Source: an uncultured Prevotellaceae bacterium | GTDB lineage: Bacteria > Bacteroidota > Bacteroidia > Bacteroidales > Muribaculaceae | Assembly (NCBI GenBank): GCA_900318205.1 | Contig: ONJS01000014.1 | Span: 85,664 to 149,663 of the forward strand | Length of the DNA: 64,000 bases | Direction: 5' to 3' | Shown: in pieces, positions 1 through 10,593 of the stretch | Position numbering within the stretch: position 1 is the stretch's first letter | Layout of the letters: each line of letters starts with the position of its first letter | Notes under the pieces: generated by a model | Told to the model about the DNA's origin: nothing | Databases searched by the model: none | Seen by the model: the letters and a program-made list of their open reading frames with translations, nothing else | Program-made: the position numbers and the translations under genes

Positions 1-2711
1 TCAACAGTGCCAACACGCATTACTGTTCCCTGGATGGTGTGTTGTACACTGCAGCAATGGATACCCTATTGCAATACCCGTCCAATAAGAGTGGTTCTTT
101 CTATCAGATTCCTGCCGGAGTGGAAATCATCATGCCTAGAGCGTTCATGAGTTGTCTTCAGCTGGAATCGGTGAACCTGCCCGAAGGCGTCACGACAATC
201 GGTTCTTGGGCATTTGCTTCTTGCGATCAATTGACCACATTCACCATCCCCGCCAGTGTTAATGATATTGGCAATAACTTCTTGTGCTATTGCGCCTCGT
301 TGGTAAGCATTGATGTAGCTGAAGGAAATCAGAACTTCATGAGTGATGATGGCGTCTTGTACACCAGAGATGGCAAGCTGCTTTTGCAATATCCATGTGG
401 ACGCCCCGATAAGCACTACTCCGTATTGAATTCAGCCGATTCAATCGTCTATAACGCATTTTCCAACAGTTTTCTCCTCAAGTCTGTTTATATTCCAGGA
501 AGTGTCAAAATGATTGACGAACAGACATTTATGTATTCCGGTCTGGAGCGACTGGTCATTGACGAGGGATTGGAGAGAATCGAAACCAATGCTTTTGCCA
601 GTTGCGATAACCTTAATAGCATCTACCTGCCATCGACACTCAACTATATTGCAGCCTTGGCCTTCCAGATGGATTTTGAACTTAAGGAAATCACCTTTGC
701 CGGCGCAACACCTCCTCAGTTAGGAGGCAACGCCTTCTATGGTGTGGGAGCCAATTTAGACGCAACAGATATTTTTGTACCTGGCAATGCGGTGGGCACC
801 TACCAGTCGATGAACTGGAACTCTCAAGTATTCCAATACAATGTCAGTCAGATTTCACCCCTGTCGAGTGGCAACACGTTCACCGTCGATAGCCTCACGT
901 TCACTGTGCTTAACAGCAACCAGAACGTCAAGTTGAGTGAAATCACCAGCAATGATCTGGTGGATCCGGGTATCTCCCCTAAGGTGGCTTACCTGGGCCA
1001 GCTGTACACTGTGACTGAGATGCAGGACCATATCTTTGCACACATCAACAAGATGATTCGTGCCGAGGTCCCCTTCACCGTCCAGCTGATTGATGATTAC
1101 AGCTTCTATAATTGTGCCAATCTCGAGAAACTCATCTTGAGGGATGGCGTCAAGCGAATTAAGGGTTATGCCTTCTCCCACATCAACAAATTGACCAGTG
1201 TGGATATCCCTGCCAGCGTGGACAGTATCAGAAATGACGCCTTCTGTTATGATCCAGTCCTGCAAGCGATCAATGTCTCAAGCGCTAACCCCAAGTATTG
1301 CAGTGTGGACGGCATTCTTTTCTCCAAGGACAAAAAGCGGCTAGTGGCCTTTGCCGATGGTCATGGTACAATCTATACCGTGCCCGATGGTACGCAGGTC
1401 GTCGATTACGAGGCATTCCGTGGCGCAACGGCATTGACGGCTGTCTTTATGCCTAAGAGCCTGAGACAGATAGAGCATTCTGCTTTCCTTGACTGCTCGT
1501 CGTTGACTCAGGTGGCTGTGCCCCACGGAGTGACGACTATTGGCAACAGCGCCTTCAACGGCTGCACCTCGTTGTCGCTTGTTGACCTGCCGGCTACGCT
1601 CACCGAGTTGGGCTACAATGCCTTCTATAACGTGCCGGCCCTGTCGACACTTAACGTCAAAGCAATGACGCCACCCACGTGTCTGACCCATATGGATTCA
1701 CACACGTCTCAATACTATGAACCCTTTATCCCTGGCCACTACAGCAATGTCTGGCTGAACGTCCCTAACGGCTGTGCCGCGGCTTACCGTCAAGCCAATG
1801 TCTGGAAAAAGTTCAACCATATCACCGAGACCGATTTCCCCGTAGAATTTACCCGCGGTGACGTGAACGACGATGGTAAAGTCAACATTACCGATGTGAC
1901 TGTCTTGATCAATTACCTGCTCAGTGGCAATGCTGCCGCTGTGAACGTGAAGGCTGCCGATGCGAATGACGACGGTAAGGTAAACATCAGCGACGTCACC
2001 GTCCTGATCAACTACCTGCTCACTGGCAACTGGCCAGAACCTGTACCTATGGACATGTGGTACCTGATGGGTTCTCATATAGGAAGCACCCCGTGGATGA
2101 ATAGTGAGAGCACTATCGGTAAAGGCCTGATTCCACTTTACCCGCTCGGCGAGTTTAACAGTCAGGGCCGTGGCGTGCTCACCTATACGGGCTATTTCGG
2201 AGGAACAGATGCCTTCTTCATCGTGCACACGCCTGGCAGTTGGGACGATGGTTGGACCGTTGATAATAATGGAAACTATGTACGTGGCGCTCTTAATGCT
2301 GGCAATACTGCTTTCACTATGGAAAACAGCGGTTATTATACCATCACCTTGGATACCAGGACCGATGAACTCAGCATTACGCCCTATGATGGCTCTAGTG
2401 CCGGGGTGTATGGATCAATTATTATCGTTGGTCCTCACTGTTATTGGGATGTGACTATCCAAGACTACAACATGGAAGACCTCAATCCCGAGAAGGAGAA
2501 CCACGACTGGATTTTCAGGGATTTCACCGTTACTGCTGATGAAGAAATCAAATTTGCAGCCGACAATAATTGGGACTTCAACTGGGGCGTCAATCAGTTC
2601 CCATGGGGCAGGGGTGTTCAGAATGGCTTGAATGTGCCGGTCAAGGAGGGCATCTATGACGTCTATTTCAACGACATCACAGGCGACTATAATTTCATCC
2701 GCAAAAACTAA
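1..2711 (+). CDS. BspA-like LRR_5 surface protein with dockerin pair and SusE/F-like C-terminus (5' partial)
   Basis: The reading frame is open from base 3, so the start lies upstream of the window. Up to about base 1800 the protein is made of leucine-rich repeats of the BspA/Treponema type (LRR_5), with the recurring pattern 'AF..C..L..v.iP.sv..Ig'. Bases about 1858-2030 encode two dockerin-type calcium repeats (DVNDDGKVN and DANDDGKVN, each followed by DVTVLINYLL). The last 220 residues form two modules like the SusE/SusF starch-binding domains, the second ending in 'GIYDVYFNDITGDYNF'. By family this is an extracellular adhesin or glycan-binding protein; the ligand is unknown. No signal peptide can be seen because the N-terminus is missing. 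A short AACTGAAA-type repeat follows the stop. Confidence 0.88.
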   Translation, partial: NSANTHYCSLDGVLYTAAMDTLLQYPSNKSGSFYQIPAGVEIIMPRAFMSCLQLESVNLPEGVTTIGSWAFASCDQLTTFTIPASVNDIGNNFLCYCASLVSIDVAEGNQNFMSDDGVLYTRDGKLLLQYPCGRPDKHYSVLNSADSIVYNAFSNSFLLKSVYIPGSVKMIDEQTFMYSGLERLVIDEGLERIETNAFASCDNLNSIYLPSTLNYIAALAFQMDFELKEITFAGATPPQLGGNAFYGVGANLDATDIFVPGNAVGTYQSMNWNSQVFQYNVSQISPLSSGNTFTVDSLTFTVLNSNQNVKLSEITSNDLVDPGISPKVAYLGQLYTVTEMQDHIFAHINKMIRAEVPFTVQLIDDYSFYNCANLEKLILRDGVKRIKGYAFSHINKLTSVDIPASVDSIRNDAFCYDPVLQAINVSSANPKYCSVDGILFSKDKKRLVAFADGHGTIYTVPDGTQVVDYEAFRGATALTAVFMPKSLRQIEHSAFLDCSSLTQVAVPHGVTTIGNSAFNGCTSLSLVDLPATLTELGYNAFYNVPALSTLNVKAMTPPTCLTHMDSHTSQYYEPFIPGHYSNVWLNVPNGCAAAYRQANVWKKFNHITETDFPVEFTRGDVNDDGKVNITDVTVLINYLLSGNAAAVNVKAADANDDGKVNISDVTVLINYLLTGNWPEPVPMDMWYLMGSHIGSTPWMNSESTIGKGLIPLYPLGEFNSQGRGVLTYTGYFGGTDAFFIVHTPGSWDDGWTVDNNGNYVRGALNAGNTAFTMENSGYYTITLDTRTDELSITPYDGSSAGVYGSIIIVGPHCYWDVTIQDYNMEDLNPEKENHDWIFRDFTVTADEEIKFAADNNWDFNWGVNQFPWGRGVQNGLNVPVKEGIYDVYFNDITGDYNFIRKN

Positions 2712-2722
2712 GGACAACCACC

Positions 2723-2786
2723 AACTAAAAACTGAAAACTTACAACTGACAACTGTTAACTGAAAACTGACAACTGCTAACTGAAA
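2723..2786 (+). repeat. AACTGAAA/AACTGACA short tandem repeat before prmC
   Basis: A degenerate tandem repeat of 8-11 bp units (AACTGAAA, AACTGACA, AACTGTT) fills the gap between the LRR gene and prmC and runs directly into the prmC start codon. The same unit occurs before uvrA (44362-44400), between mreC and mreB, and before the mutarotase gene. The units carry TGA in more than one frame. Confidence 0.75.
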
Positions 2787-3629
2787 ATGATACTCAAGGA
2801 AGCTATTGAACAACTCAAGAACGGGCTCGTTGGCGTAGCCGAGCCTCAAGAAGTGCAGGCGATGATACGTGTCATCTGCGAGGATGTCTTTAACTACGAC
2901 CAGGTGGATGTCGCCCTGCGTCAGGAGAGCGAACTGCCCGACTTTGCTCCCGAGCGCATTGCCGACATTATTGCCCGACTGCGCCGTCACGAGCCGTTGC
3001 AGTACATCGTGGGCAGTGCCCGTTTCCATGGGCACCGTTTCAAGGTGACGCCTGCTGTGCTCATACCTCGCCCCGAGACCGAGCAACTTGTGGACTTGAT
3101 CATCGATGAGAACCAGGGCAGTGACCTGCGGGTGCTGGACATGGGCACGGGAAGCGGCTGTATCGCCATCTCACTAGCGAGGGCATTGAAGTTTGCCCAG
3201 GTCGATGCCCTTGACGTCTCGCGTGATGCCCTTGAAGTGGCTCGGCAGAATGCCGCAGACCTCAAAGTCAAGGTACGGTTCTTTGAGAGCGATATGCTCT
3301 CGCCGCAGCCTGCCGCCCGCTATGACATCATCGTGAGCAATCCGCCCTATGTGTGCTGGAGTGAGCGCGAGGCAATGGACCGCAACGTCAAGGACTATGA
3401 GCCGGGCCAAGCGTTGTTTGTTCCCGACAATGACCCGCTGCTGTTCTACAAGGCGATAGCCCCCTATGCCGCTCAATCGCTGGAACGCGGTGGCAAGCTG
3501 TATCTTGAAATCAATCAGCGCTTTGGTAATGAGGTGAAGCGCCTGCTGCAGGATAACGGCTTTGACGAGGTACGCATCATTGAGGACAGTTTTGGCAAGG
3601 TGCGCTTTGCTGCCGCCACAGCCCTCTAA
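2787..3629 (+). CDS. prmC: Peptide chain release factor N5-glutamine methyltransferase PrmC
   Basis: PrmC (HemK) methylates the Gln of the GGQ motif in release factors RF1 and RF2, using S-adenosylmethionine, in the cytoplasm. The 280-residue protein has the usual family length: a helical N-terminal domain, then a Rossmann methyltransferase fold with the AdoMet loop 'VLDMGTGSGCIAI' (about residues 113-125) and the diagnostic substrate motif NPPY (in 'VSNPPYV', about residue 190). ATG 2787 directly follows the AACTGAAA repeat tract; no Shine-Dalgarno site is seen, as is normal in this phylum. ribD follows after 16 nt, so the two are probably co-transcribed. Confidence 0.95.
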   Translation: MILKEAIEQLKNGLVGVAEPQEVQAMIRVICEDVFNYDQVDVALRQESELPDFAPERIADIIARLRRHEPLQYIVGSARFHGHRFKVTPAVLIPRPETEQLVDLIIDENQGSDLRVLDMGTGSGCIAISLARALKFAQVDALDVSRDALEVARQNAADLKVKVRFFESDMLSPQPAARYDIIVSNPPYVCWSEREAMDRNVKDYEPGQALFVPDNDPLLFYKAIAPYAAQSLERGGKLYLEINQRFGNEVKRLLQDNGFDEVRIIEDSFGKVRFAAATAL

Positions 3630-3645
3630 AGACCTTAACAACCTA

Positions 3646-4686
3646 ATGAGAGTAGAAGAGAAATACATGAGGCGAGCGCTGCAGTTGGCGCGCCTTGGGG
3701 CAGAGCACACGTCACCCAATCCCATGGTGGGTGCGGTGATTGTCGGTCCTGGCGGTGAAATCATCGGCGAGGGATGGCACCGCAAGTGTGGTGAGGCCCA
3801 TGCCGAGGTCAATGCTGTGGCCAGTGTTGCCGATGCCAACCTGCTGAAGGATAGCACACTATATGTGACGCTGGAACCGTGCTCGCACTATGGCAAGACA
3901 CCACCCTGTGCCAACCTGATCATTGAGCGAGGCATCCCCCGTGTGGTGGTGGGATGCCTGGACCCGTTCGTCAAGGTGGCGGGACGAGGTGTAAAGATGC
4001 TTCAAGAGGCTGGTGTCGAAGTTATTACGGGCGTTCTGGATCAGGAATGCCGGGACTTGAACCGACGTTTCATGACGGCACACACTTCAGGCCGCCCATG
4101 GGTGCAACTCAAGTGGGCACAGACCGCCGACGGCTATATCGCTTTGCCGCCCGAGGCGGGAGAGAATCCCCTGCACATGTCCACCCCTGTGACTATGCGG
4201 TTGATGCATCGCCAGCGAGCGTTGTGTGACGCCATTGTTGTCGGTGCCAATACCGCCCGCATTGACAACCCCTCGTTGACTACCCGCCAATGGCCCGGCA
4301 GGTCTCCGCTGCGCGTGGTTCTATCGCATGACTTGTCAATTCCCGACAACTCAAATCTGCTCGCTGATGGTCTGCCCACCATCGTCTATAACAGTGTGAA
4401 AAATGAAACGGTCGGAGCCGTCGAATATGTCCAATTGGATACCGGTTCGCCCCTGACTTGGCTCGAAGACCTTTATCGCCGTGGTGTGACCAGCGTGATG
4501 GTCGAGGGCGGCACTCGGGTGCTGCAGGGGCTCATTGACGCTGGCGTGTGGGACGAAGCCCGCATTGAGGTCAGTCCTCGCAGGGTGGGGCAGGGTGTAG
4601 TTGCGCCGTTAATACAAGGTCAACAGATTTCCCGATACCAAATAGACCGCAATACCATTACTCACCTCGCGCCCATGGCCCATTGA
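3646..4686 (+). CDS. ribD: Bifunctional riboflavin biosynthesis protein RibD (deaminase/reductase)
   Basis: RibD performs two consecutive steps of riboflavin synthesis: deamination of the diaminopyrimidine ribosylamino phosphate, then NADPH-dependent reduction of its ribosyl group. The N-terminal zinc deaminase has HAEVNA and PCSHYGKTPPC; the C-terminal reductase covers roughly residues 145-346, with 'VEGGTRVLQGLID'. The frame is open upstream into prmC, but the start is placed at ATG 3646 ('MRVEEKYMRRAL') because this matches the usual RibD N-terminus ('..YM.RAL.LA') and leaves a 16-nt gap after prmC. This gives 346 residues, a normal family length. No other rib genes are in the window. Confidence 0.94.
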   Translation: MRVEEKYMRRALQLARLGAEHTSPNPMVGAVIVGPGGEIIGEGWHRKCGEAHAEVNAVASVADANLLKDSTLYVTLEPCSHYGKTPPCANLIIERGIPRVVVGCLDPFVKVAGRGVKMLQEAGVEVITGVLDQECRDLNRRFMTAHTSGRPWVQLKWAQTADGYIALPPEAGENPLHMSTPVTMRLMHRQRALCDAIVVGANTARIDNPSLTTRQWPGRSPLRVVLSHDLSIPDNSNLLADGLPTIVYNSVKNETVGAVEYVQLDTGSPLTWLEDLYRRGVTSVMVEGGTRVLQGLIDAGVWDEARIEVSPRRVGQGVVAPLIQGQQISRYQIDRNTITHLAPMAH

Positions 4687-4848
4687 GGTCATTTGTTCGT
4701 TAAAAAGGTGTAAAAAACCGCGTTTTACCGTTTATTATCTTTAACGGGTGCAGTCCGTATGGCCATGAAATAGTATCTTTACCCCCCAAAAACGGTGGTC
4801 ACTTACATTATAAATGGAAAAAAACCAGTCTGTGACCGAATTTTTTTG

Positions 4849-4856
4849 TAATTTTG
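4849..4856 (+). promoter_or_regulatory. -7 box (TAATTTTG) for the DUF6242-porG-uppS-bamA genes
   Basis: TAATTTTG matches the Bacteroidetes -7 consensus TAnnTTTG and lies 35 nt before ATG 4892. No convincing TTTG -33 element is seen at the right spacing, so the call rests on the -7 box and position alone. Confidence 0.45.
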
Positions 4857-4891
4857 CCGTTTGTAAAAAAAGAAAGAACGATAAAACGACA

Positions 4892-6388
4892 ATGATAAAA
4901 AGAAACGCGTTAAATCTTCTCCCGGCGATGGCTGTGATGCTGTTGTCACTATCGGTGTTGCTCTCCTGTAACAAAAAGGACAAAGACGATGATGACATTT
5001 ACCACTACAGCACCAGCGAGCAGACCACACTCGTCACTGGATTTGCCTTGCAGGCCGATGGCAATATATTGGCCAGCCTGGATTCGGTGCATTTCACTAT
5101 TGACTATGACAAAGGCTTGATTTATAATGCCGACTCGCTGCCCGTGGGCACCAATATCACGGCGCTCAAGGTGACGGTCAACTTCCTCAGTACGGTCAAT
5201 TCGGCGGTATTTAACATTTCGGGTGCTACCAAGCAGGCCGACACGACAATCACTTACTCCGCGTCGATGACCAAGAGTCTGGACTTTACCGGTAAGACCG
5301 TGCTCACTGTGACTTCTTATGACAAGTCACAGGTCAAGGACTATGAGGTGAAGGTGCTTGTCCACAAGGTCAACCCCGACTCGCTCGTGTGGCCCATGGA
5401 CTGGCGTCGCGACCTGCCGGAATCGGCCAATGCCAGGTCTTATAAGACCGTCAAGCAAGGCGGACTGTACCGTGCAATGTCCTATGACGGCTTGAACTGC
5501 ACGCTGCTCACCGCTACTGCCCCCAACCAGGGCACATGGGAAAAGCAGACGGTTGATCTGCAGTTCCACCCCAGGGTGAATACACTTGTTGCCAGCGACG
5601 AAGCCTTGTATATGCTTGACGAGGATGGCATCCTCTATACGTCGTCCGAGGGTCTTGAATGGACCTCATGCGGTGTAATCTGGCATAGCCTGATTGGCGT
5701 GTATGAGAATCGCGTATTGGGCATTGTATCGGGTGCCGACGGTTATTATCACGATGAGTTCCCACGTCCCGAGGGCTTTGATGCCACAGCCGTGGAGGAT
5801 GGATTCCCCATTGAGCACTCGTCGGACATGATTGTGACCGATAACAATTGGACTGTTGCCCAGCAAGCCATCATTGTGGGTGGTGTGGACCGCAACGGCC
5901 AGTTGCTGAGCAATGTCTGGGGATATGACGGCAAGCACTGGGGCAAGGTCAACAATTACAGTTCATCGCTCCCCGCTATTGCCGATGCTACGCTGTTTCC
6001 TTATTATACCTTCACGTCCTTGAGTGGCGTGCGTCGTTCACGCATCCAGCCCACCTGGTTCCTGATGGGAGGAAAACTTGCTGACGGCAATTTGAACAAA
6101 AGGATTTACCTGTCCACGACCCAAGGTATCACCTGGAAGGCAGGTAATGACTCCACTCTGGCTCAGGCCGGCCATATCCCGCCCTTCTATGGCGCTCAGG
6201 GCTTTGTCTTAACCGAGACGCTTTCCACCAATGGTGCCAGCAATATGCCCCGCCGCATCAGTTCGATTGACGGCACGTGGGATTGCCCGTTCATTTATCT
6301 CTTTGGCGGCTACAACAGTGAGGGTGAACTGTTGCCCTACATCTGGCGCGGTGTTTATATCAGAATGATCAACAATCCTGTTTATTAA
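4892..6388 (+). CDS. DUF6242-type lipoprotein
   Basis: A secreted lipoprotein of 498 residues with no known biochemical role. The N-terminus is a signal peptide ending in a lipobox ('SVLLSC', Cys about 26), followed by an acidic, charged linker (KKDKDDDD). This linker resembles the lipoprotein export signals of Bacteroidetes and suggests surface exposure. The next 130 residues look like an Ig-like DUF6242 N-terminal domain; the rest resembles the Kelch/beta-propeller-like part of that family ('LFGGYNSEGELLPYIWRGVY'). The frame extends upstream to 4814, but ATG 4892 is chosen because it gives a proper signal peptide and lies behind the -7 box. It ends 5 nt before porG and probably starts that operon. 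The family name is from memory of the sequence pattern. Confidence 0.75.
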   Translation: MIKRNALNLLPAMAVMLLSLSVLLSCNKKDKDDDDIYHYSTSEQTTLVTGFALQADGNILASLDSVHFTIDYDKGLIYNADSLPVGTNITALKVTVNFLSTVNSAVFNISGATKQADTTITYSASMTKSLDFTGKTVLTVTSYDKSQVKDYEVKVLVHKVNPDSLVWPMDWRRDLPESANARSYKTVKQGGLYRAMSYDGLNCTLLTATAPNQGTWEKQTVDLQFHPRVNTLVASDEALYMLDEDGILYTSSEGLEWTSCGVIWHSLIGVYENRVLGIVSGADGYYHDEFPRPEGFDATAVEDGFPIEHSSDMIVTDNNWTVAQQAIIVGGVDRNGQLLSNVWGYDGKHWGKVNNYSSSLPAIADATLFPYYTFTSLSGVRRSRIQPTWFLMGGKLADGNLNKRIYLSTTQGITWKAGNDSTLAQAGHIPPFYGAQGFVLTETLSTNGASNMPRRISSIDGTWDCPFIYLFGGYNSEGELLPYIWRGVYIRMINNPVY

Positions 6389-6393
6389 GACAG

Positions 6394-7062
6394 ATGAAGA
6401 AATCGTTGTTCATATCACTGCTCATGTTGTTTGCCACGCTGCCCGCGATGGCGCAGCTGTACAAGTATGAGGTGGGTCCCACTTTGGGCATGACCGGATA
6501 CTTGGGCGAGGCCAATAACGGCAACCTGTTCAAGCATCCGAGCTTCACCATTGGCGGCATCTTCCGTTATGTACACAACAGCCGCTGGGCATTCAAGGCT
6601 AACCTGAACTATGCCAACCTCCGCGGCGACAGCATGTATGATGAGACCTGGTACCCCGATGGTGCCAATTACAAGATTTCTTCCAGCTTGATTGATCTGG
6701 GTCTGACAGCCGAGTTCAATTTCCTGAACTTCGGCCGTGGTCCTGCCTACAAGAAATTAAAGCCCATCACTCCCTATATGGTCGCTGGTGTGGGTTTTGT
6801 ATTCGCCATCAATAACGGCCACAATCAGGCTTCGTTCACCATCCCTTTGGGCATCGGTGTGAAATACAAGTTCAAGGACCGCTTGAACCTGGGCTTTGAA
6901 TTCACGATGCGCAAGGAGTTCAGTGACCGCATTGACGGACAGAGCGACCTTTTTAACATTAAACATTCGTTTGCCAAGAACACCGACTGGTATTCTTTTG
7001 CCATGTTCTCGGTATCTTATGAGTTTGGTAAGCGTTGCATCAAGTGTAACTATATAGAATAA
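6394..7062 (+). CDS. porG: PorG-like outer-membrane barrel protein (DUF6089)
   Basis: A 222-residue predicted outer-membrane beta-barrel with a cleavable signal peptide (ending 'LPAMAQ') and repeated alternating aromatic strands. The N-terminal pattern '[17 protein letters not shown]' and the position just before uppS-bamA-skp-skp match PorG/DUF6089. In Porphyromonas gingivalis the same order occurs, and PorG is a component of the type IX secretion system associated with the PorK/PorN ring. The gene starts 5 nt after the DUF6242 lipoprotein gene and is followed 7 nt later by uppS. A T9SS type B sorting-domain protein at 41.9 kb fits a working T9SS. The remaining T9SS genes are not in the window. 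Confidence 0.8.
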   Translation: MKKSLFISLLMLFATLPAMAQLYKYEVGPTLGMTGYLGEANNGNLFKHPSFTIGGIFRYVHNSRWAFKANLNYANLRGDSMYDETWYPDGANYKISSSLIDLGLTAEFNFLNFGRGPAYKKLKPITPYMVAGVGFVFAINNGHNQASFTIPLGIGVKYKFKDRLNLGFEFTMRKEFSDRIDGQSDLFNIKHSFAKNTDWYSFAMFSVSYEFGKRCIKCNYIE

Positions 7063-7069
7063 TAACGCT

Positions 7070-7837
7070 ATGTCATCACTCAGCGACAAAATACAGCAGC
7101 TGGACCCGATGCGCATTCCGCGCCACGTGGCCATCATTATGGACGGTAACGGGCGTTGGGCTAAGCAGCACGGCCAGGAACGCAGCTTCGGTCACGAGAA
7201 CGGAGTGGCTACCGTGCGTCAGGCTACCGAGATTGCCAGCGAAGTGGGCGTGAAATACTTGACGCTCTACACTTTCTCGACCGAGAACTGGAACCGCCCG
7301 CAGGACGAGGTGGACGCACTGATGAACCTCATCGTCGTGAGCATCGAGCAGCAGACCCCCGACCTGATCAAGAACAACGTGCGCCTGACCACCATCGGTG
7401 ACATGGGGCGTATGCCTGAATTTGCGGCAAACCGTTTGCGCAAGTGTATGAGCGACACGTCCCATTGCACGGGACTGGTGTTGTGCCTTGCACTGAGCTA
7501 TTCCTCTCGTTGGGAGATTGTCGAGGCTTGCCGTCAGTTGGCGCGTGAGGCTGCCGATGGCACGTTGAATCCCGCCGACATCGATGATGCTATGCTGTCG
7601 GCACATCTCGCCACCAAGGACATGCCCGACCCGGATCTGCTGATTCGCACTGGCGGTGACCTGCGTGTGAGCAACTATCTGCTGTGGCAGATAGCCTATA
7701 GCGAACTTTACTTCACTTCAAAATATTGGCCCGATTTTACCAAGGAAGACTTCGTCGAGGCGATTGCCGACTTCCAGGCGCGCGAGCGTCGTTACGGTAA
7801 AACGAGCGAACAGGTAAACAGCGATAATGAAGAGTAA
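7070..7837 (+). CDS. uppS: Isoprenyl transferase (undecaprenyl diphosphate synthase)
   Basis: A cis-prenyltransferase that adds isopentenyl units to farnesyl diphosphate to make undecaprenyl diphosphate, the lipid carrier for peptidoglycan and surface glycans. The 255-residue protein has the family signature '[13 protein letters not shown]' near the N-terminus with the catalytic Asp (residue 25), '[14 protein letters not shown]', and the C-terminal '[26 protein letters not shown]'. It lies 7 nt after porG, and its last 11 nt overlap the bamA start, so translation is probably coupled. Confidence 0.96.
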   Translation: MSSLSDKIQQLDPMRIPRHVAIIMDGNGRWAKQHGQERSFGHENGVATVRQATEIASEVGVKYLTLYTFSTENWNRPQDEVDALMNLIVVSIEQQTPDLIKNNVRLTTIGDMGRMPEFAANRLRKCMSDTSHCTGLVLCLALSYSSRWEIVEACRQLAREAADGTLNPADIDDAMLSAHLATKDMPDPDLLIRTGGDLRVSNYLLWQIAYSELYFTSKYWPDFTKEDFVEAIADFQARERRYGKTSEQVNSDNEE

Positions 7838-10508
7838 ATTGTCAATGAAGAGCTTCAAGCATAAGTTTCTGGCCGCATTGGCTATGGCGTCGGTCCTTCC
7901 TGCCGCGATGAGTGCCCAGGAGACCTACACGGCCAATGATACCATCTATAACCCTAGAATTATCTTCACGTCCTCGCCGTCACAGTATGAAATTGCCGGC
8001 ATCCGTGTTGAGGGTGTGGATAACTATGACGATGACATCGTTATCGGTTATTCGGGACTGGCCGTTGGACAGCGTGTCGATATACCCGGTGACGACATCA
8101 AGGCGGCAGCCAAGCGTTTCTGGCGTCAAGGTTTGTTCTCCAAGGTGCAGATCCAGGTCGAGAAGATCTATAAGGATCAGGCATGGCTGGTGTTCAACCT
8201 GCGTCAGCAGCCTCGCGTTTCCCAGGTGAACTATAACGGTATGAAGGGCAGTGAGAAGAAGGACATCATCGAGCGCCTGAGTTTCCAGCCGGGCAGTCAG
8301 ATGACCCCCAACATCGCCGACCGCATCAAGATCATCGTTGAGAAATACTATGCCAACAAGGGCTTCGGACAAGCCACTTGCGAGGTCGTGCAAGTGCCTG
8401 ACCTCAGCAAGCAGAACGAGGTCATCGTCAATATCAATGTCGATAAGCACGAGAAGATAAAGGTTCACAAGATCTATATCGACGGCAACGAGGTGCTGAG
8501 CGACAATAAGCTCAAGCGCACCATGAAGAAGACTAACGAGAAGAACAACATCTGGAAGATCTTCTCGCAGAAGAAGTTCGTCCAGAGCGATTATGAAGCC
8601 GATAAGCAGCTCATCATCGACAAGTATAACGAGAAAGGTTATCGTGATGCTGTCATCGTCAAGGACAGCGTGGTGCCCTTTGACGAGAAGAGTGTTGACG
8701 TCTATCTCACGGTCAACGAGGGTAAGCGTTACTACATCTCGGACATCACATGGGTGGGTAACACCGTCTATCCCTCAGGTATCCTCGACGAGGTGCTGGG
8801 AATCAAGAAGGGCGATGTCTATAACCAGAAGCTCTTGACCAAGCGCACCCAGGACGATGATGATGCCGTGTCCAACCTCTACCTCAACAACGGTTACCTC
8901 TTCTACCGCCTCATTCCCATCGAGAGCAAGATTGAGGGCGACAGCATCGACTTGGAGATGCGTATGTTTGAGGGTAAGCAGGCCCGCATCAATAAGGTGG
9001 TTATCAATGGTAACGACCGTCTGTATGAGAAGGTGGTTCGCCGTGAGCTGCGTGTGCGCCCGGGTGACCTGTTCTCCAAGGAGGACCTGATGCGTTCGGC
9101 TCGTGAGATTGCCCAGACGGGACACTTCGACCCCGAGAAGATGGACATCCGCCCCGAACCCAACGAGGACAACGGTACCGTTGACATTATCCTTAACCTC
9201 GAGAGCAAGGCCAACGACCAAGTTGAGTTGAGCGCCGGTTGGGGTCAGACGGGTGTCATCCTCAAGGCATCGCTCAAGTTCACCAACTTCTCCATCCAGA
9301 ACCTGCTGCATCCGTCCTCCTATAAGGGACTGATCCCGCAGGGTGAGGGTCAGACGTTTACTATCAGTGCCCAGACCAATGCCAAGTATTACCAGGCCTA
9401 CAGTGTGTCGTTCCTCGACCCGTGGTTCGGCGGCAAGCGTCCCAACTCACTGTCGGTATCGGCCTTCTATAGCCGCCAGACGGGTATCAACTCCTCCTAC
9501 TATAGCCAGTTGTACCAGAATGCCATGTACAACTATGCCAACTCGATGTATGGCTATGGACCTTACGGTTACGGTTATGGCGGCTATGGCTATAACGGCT
9601 ACAGCGGTTACAACTACTACGAGAACGCCTACGACCCCAACAAGTACCTGCAGATGGCTGGTGTGACTGTGGGCTTCGGTAAGCGACTTAAATGGCCCGA
9701 TGACTACTTCACCTTTATGGCTAGCCTGAGTTACCAGTGGTACAGCCTGAAGAACTGGGAGTACCTCTATTATATGAAGAACGGTGTGTCCAATTCGATT
9801 GTATTGGGCTTGACCTTGTCACGCAGCAGTATCGACAACCCGCTGTACACCCGCAGGGGTAGTACGTTTACCTTGTCATTCAACGCCACGCCTCCTGCCA
9901 GCCTGTTCGGCAAGAAGAACTGGAAGGCTTTGAGCGAGAGCAAGACTGAGCAGTCCAAGAAGGAACTCTATCGCTGGATCGAGTATTGGAAACTCAAGTT
10001 CCAGGCTAAAACCTACACGCCGCTCACCGATCCCGACGGTCGCTGGACCCTGGTGCTGATGACTCGTGCCGACTTCGGTCTGCTGGGTAGCTGGAACAAG
10101 TGGTTGAAGTCGCCCTTCGAGACCTTCTATGTGGGTGGTGACGGTATGTCGGGTTCCTATACCTATGCTACCGAGACCATTGCCCTGCGTGGTTATGAGA
10201 ATGGTGCCTTTACGCCCTATGGTTCTGAAGGCTATGCCTACGACCGCTTTGCTATTGAGTTGCACTTCCCGTTGATGCTTTCCCAAAGTGCTACCATCTA
10301 CCCGCTCGTGTTTATTGAGGGTGGTAACGCCTGGACCCATGTCAAGGACTTCAACCCGTTCAATATCAAACGTTCGGCTGGTGTCGGTGCCCGTATCTTC
10401 CTGCCGATGATCGGTATGATGGGTATTGACTGGGGCTACGGTTTCGACACCGTATATGGCCAGAAGGGTGGCAGCAACTTCCACTTCGTGCTCGGCCAGG
10501 AATTTTAA
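7827..10508 (+). CDS. bamA: Outer-membrane protein assembly factor BamA (Omp85)
   Basis: BamA folds and inserts beta-barrel proteins into the outer membrane. The 893-residue protein has a signal peptide, POTRA repeats over about residues 50-440 (each with the 'i..i.v.GN......l......' pattern, for example '[27 protein letters not shown]') and a C-terminal 16-strand barrel ending in Phe ('HFVLGQEF'), the typical barrel signal. ATG 7827 overlaps uppS; an alternative ATG at 7845 gives almost the same protein. About residues 565-600 form an extracellular-loop insert very rich in Tyr and Gly ([15 protein letters not shown]), which is unusual. Two skp chaperone genes follow. Confidence 0.96.
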   Translation: MKSKLSMKSFKHKFLAALAMASVLPAAMSAQETYTANDTIYNPRIIFTSSPSQYEIAGIRVEGVDNYDDDIVIGYSGLAVGQRVDIPGDDIKAAAKRFWRQGLFSKVQIQVEKIYKDQAWLVFNLRQQPRVSQVNYNGMKGSEKKDIIERLSFQPGSQMTPNIADRIKIIVEKYYANKGFGQATCEVVQVPDLSKQNEVIVNINVDKHEKIKVHKIYIDGNEVLSDNKLKRTMKKTNEKNNIWKIFSQKKFVQSDYEADKQLIIDKYNEKGYRDAVIVKDSVVPFDEKSVDVYLTVNEGKRYYISDITWVGNTVYPSGILDEVLGIKKGDVYNQKLLTKRTQDDDDAVSNLYLNNGYLFYRLIPIESKIEGDSIDLEMRMFEGKQARINKVVINGNDRLYEKVVRRELRVRPGDLFSKEDLMRSAREIAQTGHFDPEKMDIRPEPNEDNGTVDIILNLESKANDQVELSAGWGQTGVILKASLKFTNFSIQNLLHPSSYKGLIPQGEGQTFTISAQTNAKYYQAYSVSFLDPWFGGKRPNSLSVSAFYSRQTGINSSYYSQLYQNAMYNYANSMYGYGPYGYGYGGYGYNGYSGYNYYENAYDPNKYLQMAGVTVGFGKRLKWPDDYFTFMASLSYQWYSLKNWEYLYYMKNGVSNSIVLGLTLSRSSIDNPLYTRRGSTFTLSFNATPPASLFGKKNWKALSESKTEQSKKELYRWIEYWKLKFQAKTYTPLTDPDGRWTLVLMTRADFGLLGSWNKWLKSPFETFYVGGDGMSGSYTYATETIALRGYENGAFTPYGSEGYAYDRFAIELHFPLMLSQSATIYPLVFIEGGNAWTHVKDFNPFNIKRSAGVGARIFLPMIGMMGIDWGYGFDTVYGQKGGSNFHFVLGQEF

Positions 10509-10593
10509 CTAAGTTAACTTAATCGAATAAACGATTTAGCTTAATTGCAGTCTAAAAGTCGAATTTAACAACCAAATAATAGAAAGGAAAGAT

